From the NCBI GenBank assembly GCA_030647575.1, contig JAUSJS010000200.1, positions 1-6,522 of the forward strand: a stretch of 6,522 nucleotides of DNA, written 5' to 3'. Below the pieces are notes generated by a model. That model saw nothing but the letters and a program-made list of their open reading frames with translations, ran no database searches and was not told the origin of the DNA. The position numbers were made by a program, and so were the translations under genes. The DNA is from Candidatus Limnocylindrales bacterium. Lineage in GTDB: Bacteria; Chloroflexota; Limnocylindria; Limnocylindrales; CSP1-4. Shown in pieces: positions 4,993 to 6,522 of this stretch. Within the stretch, counting starts at the first letter, position 1; the number at the start of each line of letters is the position of its first letter.

Positions 4993-6522
4993 CTAGCCCA
5001 GTCGCCGCATCCCCGCGTGGCCCAGCTGCCGGACGCCGGGCGGCTGACCCGGACCGCCGGCCGGGGCGGCCACCTCGGGGAGCGGCCGGACCTGCCTCGC
5101 GACCACGTTGACCACCTCCCCTTCGCGCTGCAGCTCGCCGTCGACGAGGAGCAGGGCGTGGCGGCGCACGACGCTGCGCAGCCTTGCCCAGGTGTCGGGC
5201 CAGAGCGTGACGTTGACCATCCCGGTCTCGTCTTCGAGGGCGAGGAAGACCGTGCCCTTGGCGGTCATCGGATGCTGGCGGGTCACCACCAGCCCACCGA
5301 TCCGGATCCGACCGGATGGCCGTTCGGCGAGCGATGCATTGGTCACCGCCCCGAGCCGGTCCAGCGCCGGACGGAAGAGGGTCACGACCTGCCGCCGGGC
5401 ATCGAGGCCGATCACCGCGTAGGCATCCCCGATCCGTTCCGATTCGGTGATCTCGGGGAGGGCCGGGGCCTCCGTCGCCGGCAGGCGCAGATCCAATGGC
5501 CGCCCGGCCGCCGCCGACCGTCGACCGCCGGCCCGCGCCGCACCACGCAGTGCGCGACCGTCCACCCGACCGCGTGATGCGCCGGCCACCTCGCGCAACT
5601 GCCAGAGCAGCTCGCGCTGCGGCCGCCCCAGTGAATCGAGCGCCCCGGTCCGGATCAGTCGCTCCAGGACCTCCTCGGGCAGCCCGGTCCGCTCGACGAC
5701 CTCGGCCAGGCTCCGGTACGGTCCGCGCGCCAGCTCCCGATCGAGCAGCGCCTCGTGCTGCTCGCCGACCCCCTTGACCAGGCCGAGTCCCAGGCGGACG
5801 CCCCAGCCGGTGGCGGTCTCGGGAATCCAGCGCTCGCGGGCGGCGGCCGATGGGATGACGCAGGCCGGCGAGCGGACCGGCCGAGGCCGGGCCACGACAC
5901 CACTCCCCTCCGGCAGTGGCTCGCCAGGATCGTCGTCGTGCGAGCCGTCGTCACCGGGGGCGCCGGCCAGCACCCAGCCGGGATGGCCCACCCATTCGGT
6001 CGTCGTCTTGTACGAGGAGGCGTTGATGTCCACGGGAAGGACGGCCACCCCGTGGCGCTTCGCGTCGTTGACCAGCACCTCCACCGGGTAGAAGCCCATC
6101 GGCTGGGCATTGATCAGCCCGACCAGGAACTGGGCCGGGTAGAACAGCTTCAGGAAGGCCGACTCGTAAGCTGTCCGGGCGAACGCGGCGGCGTGGCTCT
6201 TGGCGAAGCCGAAGCTGGCGAACGCGGCGACCTGGCGGAAGAGCTCCTCGGCCATCTCTTCGGTCATGCCCGGCTGGCGCAGGCAGCCGTCGACGAACTG
6301 GCGATGGAGCTTTTCCATCTCCCGGCTCGAGCGCCAGGTGCCCATCGCCCGCCGGAACCCGTCCGAATCCGCCGGGGAGAAGCCGGCGACCTCGATCGCG
6401 ACGCGCATGACCTGCTCCTGGTAGAGGATCACGCCCATCGAATCCTTGAGCACGGGCTCGAGGGTCGGATGGAGGTAGGTCACCGGCTCCAGGCCCTGCT
6501 TGCGGCGCAGGTAGGGATGGAC
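4993..6522 (-). CDS. dnaE2: Error-prone DNA polymerase III alpha subunit, DnaE2/ImuC type (C-terminal half, gene cut by window edge)
   Basis: The frame is open to the right edge; 509 residues are visible of a family usually about 1,050-1,100 long. It is a C-family polymerase that copies damaged DNA, classically with ImuA/ImuB in mutasome-type repair. Counting from the GTG at 6483, the visible part has the end of the polymerase fingers (GVILYQEQVMRVA, 17-29; RRAMG, 44-48; FASFGFAKSHAAAFA, 88-102), then QPMGFYPVEVLVNDAKRHG (127-145) and VLPVDIN (148-154). These are DnaE2-like rather than DnaE1-like. A helix-hairpin-helix region follows (VKGVGE 236-241 to LDSLG 282-286), and an OB domain at about 390-470 (IRIGGLVVTRQHP, LALEDETGMVNV). 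An unusual insertion occupies residues 157-226. The protein ends in GHAGMRRLG. The PHP domain and the catalytic Asp region lie outside the window, so activity cannot be judged. An essential replicative DnaE is the less likely alternative. No LexA site can be checked here. Confidence 0.88.
   Translation of the reverse strand, partial: VHPYLRRKQGLEPVTYLHPTLEPVLKDSMGVILYQEQVMRVAIEVAGFSPADSDGFRRAMGTWRSSREMEKLHRQFVDGCLRQPGMTEEMAEELFRQVAAFASFGFAKSHAAAFARTAYESAFLKLFYPAQFLVGLINAQPMGFYPVEVLVNDAKRHGVAVLPVDINASSYKTTTEWVGHPGWVLAGAPGDDGSHDDDPGEPLPEGSGVVARPRPVRSPACVIPSAAARERWIPETATGWGVRLGLGLVKGVGEQHEALLDRELARGPYRSLAEVVERTGLPEEVLERLIRTGALDSLGRPQRELLWQLREVAGASRGRVDGRALRGAARAGGRRSAAAGRPLDLRLPATEAPALPEITESERIGDAYAVIGLDARRQVVTLFRPALDRLGAVTNASLAERPSGRIRIGGLVVTRQHPMTAKGTVFLALEDETGMVNVTLWPDTWARLRSVVRRHALLLVDGELQREGEVVNVVARQVRPLPEVAAPAGGPGQPPGVRQLGHAGMRRLG

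Noticed and set aside
4882..6091. Plus-strand frames opposite dnaE2
   Set aside because: They mirror a well-conserved polymerase and show no domain or ribosome binding site of their own.

Overview
The window is a high-GC bacterial chromosome segment with GTG and TTG starts and strong GC bias at third codon positions. It carries four protein genes and no recognisable RNA gene, insertion sequence, CRISPR array or phage gene. The gene types and amino-acid style (Ala/Gly/Arg/Pro-rich, an LTD surface protein, DnaE2) would suit a soil or freshwater Chloroflexota lineage or a high-GC actinobacterium. This placement is inference; nothing in the window fixes the taxon.

Layout from left to right. (1) Positions 1-332, minus strand: the first 110 residues of a nucleoside (uridine-type) phosphorylase. 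It starts at a TTG codon and runs off the left edge. (2) Positions 408-3881, minus strand: a 1157-residue secreted, C-terminally membrane-anchored protein. It has a signal peptide, a lamin-tail domain (LTD), seven predicted OB-fold-like modules in an alternating A-B pattern joined by Thr/Ser-Pro and Gly/Ser-Pro linkers, one transmembrane helix and a short basic cytoplasmic tail. No nuclease domain is visible. (3) Positions 3882-4048: a divergent intergenic region with a TATAAC -10-like element facing left. (4) Positions 4049-4762, plus strand: a 237-residue protein with four transmembrane segments and strongly basic tails, function unknown. (5) Positions 4763-4992: a convergent gap without a gene, holding several GC-rich inverted repeats. 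(6) Positions 4993-6522, minus strand: the C-terminal half of a DnaE2-type (error-prone, ImuC-like) DNA polymerase III alpha subunit, running off the right edge.

The four genes do not form an obvious single pathway. The phosphorylase lies behind the LTD gene on the same strand, but a good sigma70-like promoter overlaps the LTD stop codon, so it is probably transcribed on its own. A speculative theme is nucleic acids: a surface protein built from OB-like folds, a nucleoside-salvage enzyme and a repair polymerase. The item most worth following is the LTD/multi-OB surface protein, which resembles the non-catalytic part of extracellular LTD nucleases but has no catalytic domain in this chain.
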